Shown: positions 48,934 through 62,675, numbered from the stretch's first letter. The stretch: DNA of 64,000 nt from Marichromatium gracile (GCF_004343155.1 NZ_SMDC01000001.1:434001-498000), one strand, 5' to 3'. Notes: generated from the letters alone by a model not told the origin. Made by a program: numbers and translations.

Positions 48934-49683
48934 ATGTCCGACCAGAAGACCACCCATTTCGGCTATCAGCAGGTGCCGATCGAAGAGAAGGCCGCGCGCG
49001 TGCGTGAGGTCTTCGACTCGGTCGCCACCCGCTACGACCTGATGAACGACCTGATGTCGCTCGGCATCCATCGGCTGTGGAAGCGCCACACCATCGAGCT
49101 GGCCGGCGTGCGTCGCGGTCAGCGCGTGCTCGACCTCGCCTCGGGCACCGGCGACCTGGCCGATCGCTTCGCCGCCATCGTCGGCCCCGACGGTCAGGTG
49201 GTGATGTCCGACATCAACGCCGCGATGCTCGGCGAGGGGCGCAAGCGGATGCTCGATCGCGGGCGCGTCGGCAACATCCAGTACTCGCTGATCAACGCCG
49301 AACAGATCCCCTTCCCCGACGACTACTTCGACTGCGTCACCATCGGTTTCGGGCTGCGCAACGTCACCGACAAGCAGAAGGCGCTCGGCGAGATGCAGCG
49401 CGTGCTGCGGCCCGGCGGTCGGGCGCTGGTGCTCGAGTTCTCCCACCCGCTGACCAAGCCGCTGGGCCGTGCCTACGATCTCTATTCGTTCTCGGTGCTG
49501 CCCACCCTGGGCAAGCTGGTGACCAACGACCCGGGCAGCTATCGCTATCTCGCCGAGTCGATCCGCATGCACCCGGACCAGGAGACGCTGCGCGGCATGA
49601 TGGAGACGGCCGGGCTCGAGCGTTGCGAATACTTCAACCACAGCGGTGGCATCGTCGCGATCCACCGGGGATACAAGTTGTGA
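48934..49683 (+). CDS. ubiE: UbiE, ubiquinone/menaquinone C-methyltransferase
   Basis: 249 residues (E. coli 251). [23 protein letters not shown] is the conserved start; [11 protein letters not shown] is the SAM site, and [24 protein letters not shown] and [15 protein letters not shown] are family signatures. It methylates the quinone ring in ubiquinone and menaquinone synthesis. The stop overlaps the ubiJ start (GTGA). Confidence 0.97.
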   Translation: MSDQKTTHFGYQQVPIEEKAARVREVFDSVATRYDLMNDLMSLGIHRLWKRHTIELAGVRRGQRVLDLASGTGDLADRFAAIVGPDGQVVMSDINAAMLGEGRKRMLDRGRVGNIQYSLINAEQIPFPDDYFDCVTIGFGLRNVTDKQKALGEMQRVLRPGGRALVLEFSHPLTKPLGRAYDLYSFSVLPTLGKLVTNDPGSYRYLAESIRMHPDQETLRGMMETAGLERCEYFNHSGGIVAIHRGYKL

Positions 49684-50321
49684 GCGAAGGCATCCAGATT
49701 CCCGACGCCCTGCTCGCGGTGATCGAGCAGGCGCTCAACCGCTACATCGCCCTCGACCCCGAGGGTCAGGCCGGGTTCGCGGCGCTCGAGGGGCGGATCA
49801 TCGCCATCGAGGTCAAGGGCTTCGGCACCCGGGTGACGGTGCTGCCGGGGCAGCGCGGGCTGCAGCTGTTCGGGCTCTACGATGCCGAGCCCGATTGTCT
49901 GATCCACGGCACCCCGCTGGGGCTGGCGCGCATGGGCATGGCCGAGCGCAAGGCCGCCCAGCTGATCTCCGGCGAGGTCGAGATCGAGGGCGACACCGCG
50001 CTGGCGCAGTCCTTCAGCCAGGCGCTGGCGCACCTCGACGTCGACTGGGAGGAGCAGCTCGCGCGCGTCCTCGGCGACCCCTTCGCCCACCAGCTCGGCA
50101 ACCGTGCGCGCGCCGCCGCCGACTGGCGCGAGCGCGCCTCCGAGACGATGAACGCCAACCTCAGGGAGTACCTGCAGGAGGAGCGGCGCCTGCTGCCGAC
50201 CCGCTATGAGGTCGAGGCCTTCCTCGAGCAGGTCGACATCCTCCGCGACGATGTCGAGCGGCTCGCCGCCCGCATCGAGCGACTCATCACCCAGGCAGCG
50301 GACCTCGGCACCCAGCAATGA
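49680..50321 (+). CDS. ubiJ: UbiJ, SCP2-domain ubiquinone biosynthesis accessory factor
   Basis: 213 residues starting at GTG 49680, overlapping the ubiE stop. The N-terminal SCP2-like lipid-binding domain ([20 protein letters not shown] and following) binds polyprenyl quinone intermediates, and the C-terminal half ([41 protein letters not shown]) is a coiled coil, as in the UbiJ-UbiK complex. It ends with an ATGA overlap with ubiB. Gene order ubiE-ubiJ-ubiB matches E. coli. Confidence 0.93.
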   Translation: MSEGIQIPDALLAVIEQALNRYIALDPEGQAGFAALEGRIIAIEVKGFGTRVTVLPGQRGLQLFGLYDAEPDCLIHGTPLGLARMGMAERKAAQLISGEVEIEGDTALAQSFSQALAHLDVDWEEQLARVLGDPFAHQLGNRARAAADWRERASETMNANLREYLQEERRLLPTRYEVEAFLEQVDILRDDVERLAARIERLITQAADLGTQQ

Positions 50322-51967
50322 TCGGACCCCGTCAGGCGTTACGCCTCTTTCGCATCAACTGGGTGCTGCTTCGCAACGGACTCGACGAGGTCATCCTCGC
50401 CACCCATCTGCTCCGCCCGCTGCGCTGGTTGATCTATCTCACCCCCTGGTACTGGTTGCGCGGCGAGCTGCCGCCCTATCCGGCACGGGTGCGCCAGACC
50501 CTCGAGGACCTGGGGCCGATCTTCGTCAAGTTCGGCCAGATCCTCTCCACCCGTCGCGACCTGCTGCCCGACGACCTGGCCGTCGAGCTGGCCAAGCTCC
50601 AGGACCGGGTGCCGCCCTTCGGCGGCGATCAGGCGCGGGTGCTGATCGAGCGCGCCTGGGGCTGTCCGATCGAGGACGTACTCGATGAGTTCGACCCCGA
50701 GCCGCTGGCCTCGGCCTCGATCGCCCAGGTCCACACCGGGCGTCTCAAGGACGGTCGCGAGGTGGTGGTCAAGGTGCTGCGTCCGGGCATCGACCGGGTG
50801 ATCCGCCAGGATCTCGGCTTGATGTATACCGTCGCCCAGCTCGCCGAGCGCTACTGGGCCGATGGCCGACGGCTGCGTCCGGTCGAGGTGGTGCGCGAGT
50901 ACGAGAAGACCATCTACGACGAGCTCGACCTGCAGCGCGAGGCGGCCAACGCCTCACAGTTGCGCCGCAACTGGCAGGGCAGCGAGATGCTCTACATCCC
51001 CGAGGTGTTCTGGGACTGGACCCGCTCCAACGTGATGGTGATGGAGCGCATCTACGGCATCCCGGTGAGCAACGTCGAGGAGATCAAGGCGCAGGGCGTG
51101 AGCATGAAGCAGCTCGGCGAGCGCGGGGTGGAGATCTTCTTCACCCAGGTGTTCCGCGACAACTTCTTCCACGCCGACATGCACCCGGGCAACATCTTCG
51201 TCGAGCCCTCGGGGCGCTACATCTCCATCGACTTCGGCATCGTCGGCTCGCTCACCACCGAGGACCAGCGCTATCTCGCCGAGAACCTGCTCGCCTTCTT
51301 CGAGCGCGACTATCGTCGGGTGGCCGAGCTGCACGTCGAGTCGGGCTGGGTGCCGCCGGGGACCCGGGTCGACGAGTTCGAGTCGGCGATCCGCACCGTC
51401 AGCGAGCCGATCTTCGAGAAGCCGCTGGCCGAGATCTCCTTCGGTCACTTCCTGGTACGGCTGTTCCAGACCGCGCGGCGCTTCAACATGGAGATCCAGC
51501 CGCAGCTGGTGTTGCTGGAGAAGACCCTGCTCAACATCGAGGGGCTGGGGCGTCAGCTCTATCCCGAACTCGACCTCTGGACCACCGCCAAGCCCTACAT
51601 GGAGCGCTGGATGAAGGAGCGCGTCGGGGTCAGCGGGCTGGCCGAGCGCACCAAGCGCAACGTGCTCTCGATCGCCGACCAGACCCCCGAGCTGCCGCTG
51701 ATGGCCTATCGCATCCTCAGCAGCTACGACCGCCGCTTGCGTCTGGCCGAGTCGAGCCACGAGATCAACGCCGAGCGCGCCCGCCAGGCGCGCACCAGCG
51801 GCAATGCCATCCGCGCCATCGGCGGCGCCACGGTGCTCGTCTGCGGCACCCTGGTGCTGTTGCTCGGCCCCGGCCACTGGCTGCAGGAGGGCGTCGGCGT
51901 GGCCCTGGTGGCGCTGTGCTATCTCTCCGGGATCTGGCTGTTCGCGAGCGCCTCGCGTCGGGCCTGA
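50318..51967 (+). CDS. ubiB: UbiB, ADCK-family atypical kinase for ubiquinone synthesis
   Basis: 549 residues (E. coli 546). The KxGQ motif is in [16 protein letters not shown], followed by the A-rich loop ASASIAQVH, the VVVKVLRPG Lys, DMHPGNIFV and the ISIDFGIVG metal site. Two C-terminal membrane helices (about residues 497-545) anchor it. It is an ATPase that supports extraction or assembly of ubiquinone intermediates. A strong terminator follows. Confidence 0.97.
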   Translation: MIGPRQALRLFRINWVLLRNGLDEVILATHLLRPLRWLIYLTPWYWLRGELPPYPARVRQTLEDLGPIFVKFGQILSTRRDLLPDDLAVELAKLQDRVPPFGGDQARVLIERAWGCPIEDVLDEFDPEPLASASIAQVHTGRLKDGREVVVKVLRPGIDRVIRQDLGLMYTVAQLAERYWADGRRLRPVEVVREYEKTIYDELDLQREAANASQLRRNWQGSEMLYIPEVFWDWTRSNVMVMERIYGIPVSNVEEIKAQGVSMKQLGERGVEIFFTQVFRDNFFHADMHPGNIFVEPSGRYISIDFGIVGSLTTEDQRYLAENLLAFFERDYRRVAELHVESGWVPPGTRVDEFESAIRTVSEPIFEKPLAEISFGHFLVRLFQTARRFNMEIQPQLVLLEKTLLNIEGLGRQLYPELDLWTTAKPYMERWMKERVGVSGLAERTKRNVLSIADQTPELPLMAYRILSSYDRRLRLAESSHEINAERARQARTSGNAIRAIGGATVLVCGTLVLLLGPGHWLQEGVGVALVALCYLSGIWLFASASRRA

Positions 51968-51994
51968 ACCGGCGGCGCTGAGACGCTGTGGAAC

Positions 51995-52030
51995 ACGGGA
52001 CGCCCGCGCCGCGGGCGTCCCGTTGTTCGT
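51995..52030 (+). terminator. Rho-independent terminator after ubiB
   Basis: A perfect 13-base stem (51995-52007 with 52011-52023), 3-base loop, then TTGTTCGTT. It is the best intrinsic terminator in the window and ends the ubiE-J-B operon. Confidence 0.8.
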
Positions 52031-52081
52031 TCATCCCCGGCGGCCATGCGTGCCGCCGCGCGCAGGAGCGACGACTGCCTC

Positions 52082-52834
52082 ATGGTCGACACCAACCGTT
52101 ACGGGCCATTGGCCGCCCGGGTCTATCACCTCGACAAGCCCATCGGGCGTTCCTTCGGTGACATCGAATACTATGCCGAGCGCCTGGCCGAGTGCCCGGG
52201 GCCAGTCCTCGAGCCGGCCGTCGGCAATGGTCGGGTGCTGATCCCGCTGCTGGAGCGCGGGCTCGACGTCCGTGGCGTCGACACCTCGGCGGAGATGCTC
52301 GCGCACTGTCGCGAGGCGTGCGCGACGCGCGGTCTGTCGGCACCGCTCGAACGGCAGGGCTTCGAGGACTTCTCCTCAGCCCTCGCGTTCGCGGCGATCA
52401 TCGTCCCCGCCGGCTCCTTCCAGCTGATCACCGATCCCGGTCGGGCGCGTGCCGTGCTGCGCCGCTTCCGTGCCGCGCTGCGTCCGGGTGGGCGGCTGAT
52501 CCTCGATCTCGAACCACTCTCGGCGCTGACCGCGCCGCCCGGCGCGGCGCGCCACTGGCGCGATGGCGCGGACCTGCTCACCCTGACCGAGCAACGGGTG
52601 GAGACCGATCCCGTGCGCCAGACGACCTGCTCCCAGCTCCGCTACGAGCTGTGGCGCGACGGCGCACTGGTCGCCACCGAGATCGACCTGTTCGCGCTGC
52701 GCTTCTGGGGGATACTGGAGTTCGAGCTGGCGCTGCGCGAGGCCGGGTTCGAGGCGGTCGAGGTCGCTGTCGATTATCGCCGCGGCGCCGCGCCGAGCGC
52801 ACAGGCCGGGATGTTCACCTTCGAGGCGCGCTAA
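52082..52834 (+). CDS. SAM-dependent class I methyltransferase
   Basis: 250 residues from ATG 52082. Motif I reads VLEPAVGNGRVLIPLLERG, with the acidic ribose ligand in VRGVDTSAEML; a hydrophobic motif IIVPAGSFQLITD and LRPGGRLILDLEP follow. The fold is clear, the substrate is not. It resembles small-molecule methyltransferases rather than RNA or protein ones. The stop overlaps by four bases (CTAA) the stop of the convergent kinase gene. An in-frame upstream ATG at 52046 is possible. Confidence 0.82.
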   Translation: MVDTNRYGPLAARVYHLDKPIGRSFGDIEYYAERLAECPGPVLEPAVGNGRVLIPLLERGLDVRGVDTSAEMLAHCREACATRGLSAPLERQGFEDFSSALAFAAIIVPAGSFQLITDPGRARAVLRRFRAALRPGGRLILDLEPLSALTAPPGAARHWRDGADLLTLTEQRVETDPVRQTTCSQLRYELWRDGALVATEIDLFALRFWGILEFELALREAGFEAVEVAVDYRRGAAPSAQAGMFTFEAR

Positions 52835-54033
52835 CCGCCTTGGAGCCCGTGACCGGCCGGGCCGGGCACAGGCTGTCCGCGTCCGAGCCGCACGGCGAAC
52901 CAGAAGGTGCTGCCTCGACCCGGCTCGCTGCTGCAGCCGGCGCCGCCGCCGAGTCGCTCGGCGATCTTCTTGACGGTCACCAGGCCGAGCCCCGAGCCTT
53001 CGTGGCGCCGGCTCATCGAGTTGTCGGCCTGCTCGAACAGGTTGAACAGACGTGCTCTCACCTCGGGGCCGAAGCCGACCCCGGTGTCGGTGACGGTGAA
53101 GCAGACCCTCAGGGCCTCGTCACTGCGCTCCTCGATCTGCATGGCGATCTCGATGCTGCCGTGTTCGGTGAACTTGATGGCATTGTCGAGATAGCAGTGC
53201 AGGGCGTGACGGATCCACTCGGCATCCCCGCTCACGGGCTCGTTCAGTGCCGCCACCCGGGTCTCGACGCTCAGTCCCTTGGCGCCGATCCGCGTTCGCA
53301 GCGGTGCGACGACCTCCTCGACCAGTGTCGCCGGGTCGAGCGGTTCGGGGTGGGTGGCGAGCATTCGCGAGTCGAGTTCGGTGACGCGCAGGACCGCATC
53401 GAACATGCCGGTCAGGCGATGTGCCGAGTCGACCACCTGATCGATCCAGGCGTTGCACTTGGGATTGTCGGGCTGGGTCTGGATGAGCTGCAGCAGACCG
53501 ACGATCTGGTGCACCGGGGTGCGCATCTCGTGCGACATGTTGTGCAGGAAGTTGCTCTTGGCGCTGTTGGCCGCCTCGGCTGACTCCTTGGCCCGTTGCA
53601 GCTCGCCGGTGCGTTCGGCGACCTTGCGTTCGAGTGACTCGTTGAGTGCGAGCAGCGCCTGCTCCTGCTCCTTGAGCGCGAGCTGCAGGGCGATGCGTGA
53701 TTCGAGCACGTCGAGGTTGACCGGCTTGTGGATGAAGTCGGCCGCGCCGCTGCGCAGGGCATCGGTCTCGCTCTCGGCAGTGTTGGCGGCGGTGACGAAG
53801 ATCACCGGGATGGCCTGGGTGGCGGCATCCTGTTTCAGTCGCGCGAGGACCTCGTAGCCGTCCATGCCCGGCATCTTCACGTCGAGCAGGATCAGTGCCG
53901 GACGCTGGGCGTGGGCGAGCTGCAGTGCCTCCTCGCCGGAGGTCGCGGCGAGCACCTCGAAGCCCTGCATCAGGCGCTTGCCGATCACCAGGATGTTCTC
54001 CGGTGCGTCGTCGACGATCAGGATGGTCTTCAC
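52831..54033 (-). CDS. Response regulator-histidine kinase hybrid (REC-HisKA-HATPase)
   Basis: 400 residues from GTG 54033 (GAGG seven bases upstream). Residues 1-120 are a receiver domain with phospho-acceptor Asp51 (LLDVKMPGMDG) and Lys in the FIHKPVN motif. A coiled linker (about 125-160) leads to the HisKA helix with His168 (NMSHEMRTPVH) and an HATPase with CYLDNAIKF, DTGVGFG and GSGLGL. There is no membrane segment, so it is cytosolic and probably takes its signal through REC phosphorylation by a partner. The 79-base gap to the larger kinase upstream makes that protein the obvious partner. Confidence 0.9.
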   Translation of the reverse strand: MKTILIVDDAPENILVIGKRLMQGFEVLAATSGEEALQLAHAQRPALILLDVKMPGMDGYEVLARLKQDAATQAIPVIFVTAANTAESETDALRSGAADFIHKPVNLDVLESRIALQLALKEQEQALLALNESLERKVAERTGELQRAKESAEAANSAKSNFLHNMSHEMRTPVHQIVGLLQLIQTQPDNPKCNAWIDQVVDSAHRLTGMFDAVLRVTELDSRMLATHPEPLDPATLVEEVVAPLRTRIGAKGLSVETRVAALNEPVSGDAEWIRHALHCYLDNAIKFTEHGSIEIAMQIEERSDEALRVCFTVTDTGVGFGPEVRARLFNLFEQADNSMSRRHEGSGLGLVTVKKIAERLGGGAGCSSEPGRGSTFWFAVRLGRGQPVPGPAGHGLQGG

Positions 54034-54112
54034 GCTGCGGCCTCGTGTCGTGTCCTGGTCCAGGGACGTCACCTGCCTCGTGCCGCCAGGTCTCGGCGCG
54101 GGGCATGGGCGT

Positions 54113-57475
<3,363 letters not shown>

Positions 57476-57584
57476 GGCGCCTCCGTGTCGCGGCGAGGAG
57501 TGTCGTTGAAGCTAGTCGATAATGCCGTGCTTCGCGACCTCCCGGTGTTCGGCGCGCTCGTGCCCCGATGATCTGCGTCGCGAC

Positions 57585-58727
57585 TCAGTCGCGCATGACG
57601 ATGTCGGCGGCAGTGATCTCGGCGATGTCGCGATGACCGATGAAGGCCATGGTCAGTTCGGTCTCCTCGTGGAGGATCTCGAGCATGCGGCTGACCCCGG
57701 CGCGGCCATCGGCGCCGAGCCCGTAGACCAGCGGGCGCCCGATCATCACCCCGCGCGCGCCGAGCGCGCGGGCGCGGATGACGTCCTGGCCGGTGCGCAC
57801 GCCGCTGTCGAGCCAGACCTCGATGTCCCCGCCGACGGCCTCGACGATCTCCGGCAGCACGCTGATCGAGGAGCGCGCGCCGTCGAGCTGACGCCCGCCG
57901 TGGTTGGAGACGACGACGGCATCGGCGCCGAGCGCGACACAGGCGCGCGCGTCCTCGGCCTCCATGATCCCCTTGATGATCAGCGGCCCGTCCCACCACT
58001 CGCGATAGCGCTTGATGTCGTCCCAGCCGAGCTTGGGGTCGAAGGAGGCGGCGGTCCATTGCATCAGGTCGCGCATGTCCTCGACCCCGGTGGCGCAACC
58101 CTGGATGTTGCCGAAGCCGCGGTTGCGGGTGGCGAGCATGCCGAGCGCCCAGCGTGGACGCCGGGCGATATCGATGAGATTGGGCAGGGTCAGGCGCGGC
58201 GGTGCGGTCATGCCGTTGCGGTGATCGGCGTGACGCTTGCCGATCATCTGCAGGTCGAGGGTGAGCACCAGCGCCGAGCAGCCGACCGCGCGGGCGCGCT
58301 CGATCAGCTTGCGGGTGAAATCGCGATCGCGCTGAACGTAGAGCTGGAACCAGAACGGCTTGGTGGTGTGGCGCGCCACCGTCTCGATCGAGCAGATGCT
58401 CATGGTCGAGAGGGTGAAGGGCACGCCGAAGTCCTCGGCGGCCTGGGCGGCCTTGACCTCGCCGTCGGGGTGCTGCATGCCGAGCAGTCCCACCGGGGCC
58501 AGGGCGACGGGCATCCGCACCGGCTGGCCGACCAGGGTGGTGGCCAGGGTACGCGGTTCGAGATCGCGCGCCACGCGCTGGCGAAAGAGGATGCGCTGGA
58601 AGTCGGCGCGGTTGAGTGCGAGCGTCTGCTGGGTCCAGGAGCCCGACTCGCAGTAACCCTGGAACATCCTGGGGACGCGGCGATGATAGAGGCGTTGCAG
58701 GTCGGCGAGTTCGCAGATCACGGTCAT
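57585..58727 (-). CDS. FMN-dependent alpha-hydroxy-acid (L-lactate) dehydrogenase
   Basis: 380 residues, the LldD/glycolate oxidase family. The TIM-barrel markers are PVALAPVGLLGMQHPDGEV, the FMN site STMSICSIE, the Lys in PLIIKGIM, and the catalytic His in VVVSNHGGRQLDGA, followed by WLDSGVRTGQDVIRA. It oxidises an L-2-hydroxy acid, most likely L-lactate, with FMN and passes electrons to quinone. LldP and LldR are absent, so the substrate is not secure. It is divergent from the chemoreceptor gene. Confidence 0.9.
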   Translation of the reverse strand: MTVICELADLQRLYHRRVPRMFQGYCESGSWTQQTLALNRADFQRILFRQRVARDLEPRTLATTLVGQPVRMPVALAPVGLLGMQHPDGEVKAAQAAEDFGVPFTLSTMSICSIETVARHTTKPFWFQLYVQRDRDFTRKLIERARAVGCSALVLTLDLQMIGKRHADHRNGMTAPPRLTLPNLIDIARRPRWALGMLATRNRGFGNIQGCATGVEDMRDLMQWTAASFDPKLGWDDIKRYREWWDGPLIIKGIMEAEDARACVALGADAVVVSNHGGRQLDGARSSISVLPEIVEAVGGDIEVWLDSGVRTGQDVIRARALGARGVMIGRPLVYGLGADGRAGVSRMLEILHEETELTMAFIGHRDIAEITAADIVMRD

Positions 58728-58863
58728 GGTGAAGGGTCCTGTCGCTCAAAAACACGAGGCTACACCAAGATCTGCCCGCCGGGTCGGCGTGCCGGCATCG
58801 TGTCGACGGCGTGGATTCCGACGAGCGAGGGTTGAATCACGATCAGCGACACCAGTTACCAGT

Positions 58864-58920
58864 GGGGCAATGCGTTATTGCGGAACGGCTGACGGCGCCA
58901 GGCTCCGTCAGCCGAGCCCC
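58864..58920 (+). promoter_or_regulatory. Structured leader upstream of the chemoreceptor gene
   Basis: Nested complementary segments suggest a folded RNA: GCAAT/ATTGC (58867-58871 with 58877-58881, 5-base loop), a strong stem CGGCTGACGG/CCGTCAGCCG (58886-58895 with 58905-58914, 9-base loop), and outer GGG/CCC pairing (58865-58867 with 58917-58919). It ends 74 bases before the GTG start. It does not match the c-di-GMP riboswitch consensus. A terminator with anti-terminator function, or DNA-level symmetry, is possible. Confidence 0.4.
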
Positions 58921-58993
58921 CGAAGGTATGCGATCGATGTCGGTCGTTGAGAATGTTCACCCCTTTCAACTCGGACAGGATGGAGGCGTCTCC

Positions 58994-60649
58994 GTGCAAT
59001 GGTTTCGTGACCTGAGCTTCCGCTGGAAGCTCGCCCTGCCGATCCTGCTCATCGCCGCGATCATGGTGGTGAACGCGCTCCTCGCCCTCAACGGTATCGC
59101 CGCCCTCAAGCGGGAGTCGCAGTCCGTCTCGCGTGGTTTCCTGCCCGGGATCGATGCCCTGATCGAGGCCGATCGCGATCTCTATCAGGCGCTGCTGGCC
59201 GAGCGGACTGCGCTCTTCGCCGCCCCGGGTACGCCCGAGTTCGCGGCGGCCCTGGCCTCGCACGAGGAGAACGCCGATCAGGCCAGGACCCGGGTGGGAC
59301 GCTTCGCCACGGCGATCCGGCTGACCGGGATCGAGCGGCCCGAGGAGATCGAGACCCTGTTGCGAGGCTTCGATCAACTCTACGCTCAGTGGCTGGAGTC
59401 GAGCCGGCGGGTCATCCGGTTGCGCCAGGGCGAGGGGCGGGAGGGCGCCGAGGCTTTGAGTTACGGCACGGCCGCCACGCGCTTCGAGGAGATGCGCGAG
59501 GTGCTCGACACCCTGACCGAGCGCTCGCTCGTCGCCGCCGACCACGCCAGCGAACGGATCGATCAGGTGGCCCTGGGCTCGACCCTGTCGAGCCTGAGCG
59601 GGCTGCTGCTGGGGTTGGTGCTGTGCACGCTGCTGGCGGTGCTGTTTCCCGGCATGATCACCAGGCCGCTGTATCAGATCATCGCGCGGCTGGAAGACAT
59701 CGCCCAGGGCGAGGGCGACCTGACGGTGCGCCTGAGCGCTGACAGGCGCGATGAACTCGGCCGTCTGGCGGCGGCCTTCAACCGCTTCGTCGACAAGCTC
59801 CAGGGGCTGATCGGGCGGATCGCCGGCGCCACCGCGCAGGTCGCTACCGCCGCAGAGCAGGTCTCGACCGTCACCGCCGAGGTCACCGACGCGCTCACCC
59901 AGCAGGAGGCGATGACCGATCAGGTGGCCACCGCGGCCAATCAGATGGCGACCACGGTGCAGGTGGTGGTGAGCAATACCAGCGAGGCGGCGCAGGCCGC
60001 CGCGCACGCCGATCGCGCCTCACGCGATGGCCAGGCGGTGGTCAATCAGACCGTCGATGCCATGGGGCGCCTGGCGCGCGAGGTCGAGGAGGCCGCCGAG
60101 GTGATCCGGCGTCTCGGCAGCGATACCGAGCAGATCGGCTCGGTGCTGGACGTGATTCGCGGCATCGCCGAGCAGACCAACCTGCTGGCGTTGAACGCCG
60201 CCATCGAGGCCGCGCGCGCCGGTGAGCAGGGACGCGGCTTTGCGGTCGTCGCCGCCGAGGTGCGGACCCTGGCCAGCCGCAGCCAGCAGTCGACCCAGGA
60301 GATCCAGACCATGATCGAGCGTCTGCAGTTGGCCGCGCGGCAGGCGGTCGAGGCGGTCGAGAGCGGTCAACGGCAGGCGCACCAGGGGGTCACCACCGCC
60401 AGCGGTGCCGGCGAATCACTGCAGTCGATCGCCGAGGCGGTCGGTCGGATCAACAGCATGAACGGCCAGATCGCGACCTCGTCGGAACAGCAGAGCGCGG
60501 TGACCGAGGACATCAGCCGCAACATCAGTCAGATCAGCGAGGTCATGCAGCGCACCGTCCAGGGCGCGCGTCACACCGCCGGGGCGAGCCAGGAACTCTC
60601 CAAGCTGGCCGTCGAGCTGCAGAGCCTGATCGGGCAGTTCAGGGTGTGA
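58994..60649 (+). CDS. Methyl-accepting chemotaxis protein
   Basis: 551 residues. GTG 58994 is chosen because GGAGG lies seven bases upstream and the protein then begins with a short cytoplasmic end followed by helix 1 ([20 protein letters not shown]). A periplasmic four-helix-bundle sensor (about 40-195) precedes helix 2 (about 198-220), a HAMP domain, and the signalling domain with the hairpin tip [20 protein letters not shown] and [20 protein letters not shown]. No CheR pentapeptide is seen at the C-terminus. Ligand unknown. Its 3' end overlaps the convergent ABC ATPase gene by 11 bases. Confidence 0.93.
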   Translation: MQWFRDLSFRWKLALPILLIAAIMVVNALLALNGIAALKRESQSVSRGFLPGIDALIEADRDLYQALLAERTALFAAPGTPEFAAALASHEENADQARTRVGRFATAIRLTGIERPEEIETLLRGFDQLYAQWLESSRRVIRLRQGEGREGAEALSYGTAATRFEEMREVLDTLTERSLVAADHASERIDQVALGSTLSSLSGLLLGLVLCTLLAVLFPGMITRPLYQIIARLEDIAQGEGDLTVRLSADRRDELGRLAAAFNRFVDKLQGLIGRIAGATAQVATAAEQVSTVTAEVTDALTQQEAMTDQVATAANQMATTVQVVVSNTSEAAQAAAHADRASRDGQAVVNQTVDAMGRLAREVEEAAEVIRRLGSDTEQIGSVLDVIRGIAEQTNLLALNAAIEAARAGEQGRGFAVVAAEVRTLASRSQQSTQEIQTMIERLQLAARQAVEAVESGQRQAHQGVTTASGAGESLQSIAEAVGRINSMNGQIATSSEQQSAVTEDISRNISQISEVMQRTVQGARHTAGASQELSKLAVELQSLIGQFRV

Positions 60650-61433
60650 TGATTGAGCGACCGCTCGTGACACGAGACAGACCGTACTGGGCGCGATACT
60701 CGGACAGGATGTCTTCCGTCGGGCCGGCGGCGATGATGCGCCCGTGCTCCATCAGCACCGATTTCTCGCACATGCTGCTGAGCAGTTCGTCGTCGTGCGA
60801 CGAGAGCACGATGATCGAGACCTGCTCGGTGAAGCGTTGCAGGCGCTCGCCGGCCTTCTGCAGGAAGGCCGCGTCACTGGTTCCGATGCCCTCGTCGAGC
60901 AGCAGGATGTCGGGCGCGACCGAGGTCGAGATGGCGAAGGCCAGACGCATCTGCATGCCCGCCGAATAGGTGCGGATCGGCAGGTTGAGGAAGTCGCCGA
61001 GCTCGGTGAACTCGGCGATCTCGTCCATCTGCGCGCGGATCTGCTTGCGGGTGAGCCCGAGGAAGAGCCCGCGCAGCATGATGTTCTCGTAGCCGGTGCT
61101 CTCCTGGTCCATCCCCAGGCTGATGTCGAACAGCGGGACCGTGCTGCCCTGCAGCGCCACCCGGCCGCAGTTGGGCTCGTAGATGCCACCGAGCACGCGC
61201 AGCAGGGTGGTCTTGCCGGCGCCGTTGTGGCCGACCAGACCGACGCGCTCGCCGTCGCGCAGCGACAGGTTGATGTCCTGTAACGCCTCGACCACCGAGA
61301 TGCGATTGCCGCCGGCGTCGGCGCGGATCTGTCCGCCGGTGGCGCTCTGCATCAGCCGGTTCTTCAGCGAGCGGGTGGAGGCGCTGTAGACGGGGAAGGA
61401 GACCGAGACGTCGGTCAGTTCGATCGAGGCCAT
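60639..61433 (-). CDS. Polysaccharide ABC exporter, ATP-binding protein (Wzt/KpsT type)
   Basis: 264 residues. Walker [15 protein letters not shown], signature region [14 protein letters not shown] and Walker [13 protein letters not shown] are intact. The N-terminal [19 protein letters not shown] and [16 protein letters not shown] match O-antigen and teichoic/capsule exporters (ABCH5-type). There is no C-terminal carbohydrate-binding domain as found in long Wzt proteins, so export probably does not depend on recognition of a capped chain. It is 10 bases downstream of the permease gene. Confidence 0.9.
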   Translation of the reverse strand: MASIELTDVSVSFPVYSASTRSLKNRLMQSATGGQIRADAGGNRISVVEALQDINLSLRDGERVGLVGHNGAGKTTLLRVLGGIYEPNCGRVALQGSTVPLFDISLGMDQESTGYENIMLRGLFLGLTRKQIRAQMDEIAEFTELGDFLNLPIRTYSAGMQMRLAFAISTSVAPDILLLDEGIGTSDAAFLQKAGERLQRFTEQVSIIVLSSHDDELLSSMCEKSVLMEHGRIIAAGPTEDILSEYRAQYGLSRVTSGRSIITP

Positions 61434-61443
61434 GACGACTTCC

Positions 61444-62295
61444 TCAGACCCAGTAGGCGATGCGCCAGCGGTAGGCGGAATAGAACAGCAGGGTGACGGC
61501 CCAGCCGACCGCGGCGAGCAGCAGCACCGCCAGCCAGTTGGTGAGCGCCGGTGGCTGGCCGAGCAGCGGGGCGCGGATCACCTCGACCAAGTGGTAGAAG
61601 GGGTTGAGGTGCAGCAGCAGGGCGCGCCCGGGCAGCATCTCCGGCTTCCAGATCACCGGGGTGATGAAGAACAGCACCTGCACCATGCTGGCGATGATCA
61701 ACGGCACGTCGCGGAAGCGGGCGCTGAGCAGCCCGAAGAACAGCCCGATCCACAGCCCGTTGAGCAGCAGCAGCGCCAGTGCCGGGAACACCCACAGCAG
61801 GCTCCAATCCCAGCTCACGCCGAACCACAGCGCCACCCCGACGAAGACCCAGATGTTGTGGGCGAAGGCGATCAGCGCCGACCACAGCTTGCGGTAGACA
61901 TAGATCGACAGCGGCGCGTTGAGCTGCTTGATCATCCCCTCGGCGGCGATGAAGGCCTCGCTGCCGTCGAGGATGATCGCCGAGATCAGTCCCCAGATGA
62001 CGAAGCCGGCGGCGAGGAAGGGCAGGTAGTCGTGCAGGTCCTGACCGAAGATCTGGCCGTAGAGCAGGCCCAGGGCGAGCACCATGATGCCCATCGAGAT
62101 GGTGATCCAGAACGGCCCGAGCTTGGAGCGGCGATAGCGCTGACGGACGTCGTGCAGTCCGAGCGTTCCCCATAACTCGTAGTGCTTCCAGCCGTTGCGG
62201 ACATCCGCGAGGGCATCGTGAATCTGTTCGCGGCGCAGACCATGACGGAACTGCCTCACGAGGGATGATCTGCCGCTGTCGGCATCTGTAGACAT
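61444..62295 (-). CDS. Polysaccharide ABC exporter, permease protein (Wzm/KpsM type)
   Basis: 283 residues with an N-terminal cytoplasmic amphipathic part and six membrane helices of the ABC-2 family. The segment HDVRQRYRRSKLGPFWITISMGI is the conserved start of the membrane domain, and FFITPVIWKPEMLPG and HLNPFYHLVEVIRAPLLG are hallmarks near the C-terminus. It exports O-antigen, capsule or other lipid-linked glycan with the ATPase downstream. No biosynthesis genes lie in the window; they may be elsewhere. Confidence 0.9.
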   Translation of the reverse strand: MSTDADSGRSSLVRQFRHGLRREQIHDALADVRNGWKHYELWGTLGLHDVRQRYRRSKLGPFWITISMGIMVLALGLLYGQIFGQDLHDYLPFLAAGFVIWGLISAIILDGSEAFIAAEGMIKQLNAPLSIYVYRKLWSALIAFAHNIWVFVGVALWFGVSWDWSLLWVFPALALLLLNGLWIGLFFGLLSARFRDVPLIIASMVQVLFFITPVIWKPEMLPGRALLLHLNPFYHLVEVIRAPLLGQPPALTNWLAVLLLAAVGWAVTLLFYSAYRWRIAYWV

Positions 62296-62675
62296 CAGGG
62301 TGGTTCCGGGAGCGAAGTCACGCGGTGGTGGCCGTGGACACTAAGTCGACCGGACACGTCCATGTTCGGCGTCGTGTCGGTCAGCCTCCACATCGCGCTA
62401 GAGGATGAGCATGCGGCATGCATCCCGGCGTCATCGCGCCATCGGGGAGTGCCTGCGTGCTTCAAGATTGAGTGAGGACCTATCTTAAAAAGTGCCCTTA
62501 GGTTCACCCCGGGCATTGCTGCGATGGGCGCGGGCCTAAGGAGAAAAAACGTTGCTGAGTATATCACGCCTCTTCGGGGGCCTGCTCCGGGTTCTTCCGC
62601 TGGGTCTGGCGGCTTTCGTCGGTCGCGCCCCTTGCGTTTCCCCGGCCACGCGCTAAAGTCAGCGCACTTCCTCCC
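62296..62675. other. Divergent intergenic region between the ABC exporter and the GNAT-C39 gene
   Basis: 380 bases with lower GC content than its neighbours, especially 62460-62565. A TATACT hexamer on the minus strand (62558-62563) is a possible -10 for the exporter genes. CCTTAGG (62496-62502) is complementary to CCTAAGG (62535-62541), which includes the ribosome site of the small frame described next. Nothing else stands out in 62296-62460. Confidence 0.5.
62552..62656 (+). CDS. Possible small hydrophobic peptide gene (34 residues)
   Basis: A TTG start preceded at eight bases by a perfect AAGGAG, ending at a TAA 19 bases before the GNAT-C39 gene. The product starts MLSISRLFGGLLRVLPLGLA and ends GRAPCVSPATR: one hydrophobic/amphipathic helix with a small Cys-containing tail. 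No homologue is recognised. It could be a leader peptide, a small membrane protein, or a chance frame; the strong ribosome site is the main support. Confidence 0.3.
   Translation: MLSISRLFGGLLRVLPLGLAAFVGRAPCVSPATR

Noticed and set aside
58845-58945. Possible c-di-GMP (GEMM) riboswitch in the chemoreceptor leader
   Set aside because: GEMM elements sit before such genes, but the conserved GEMM core and tetraloop receptor are absent. Only generic stem-loops are seen.
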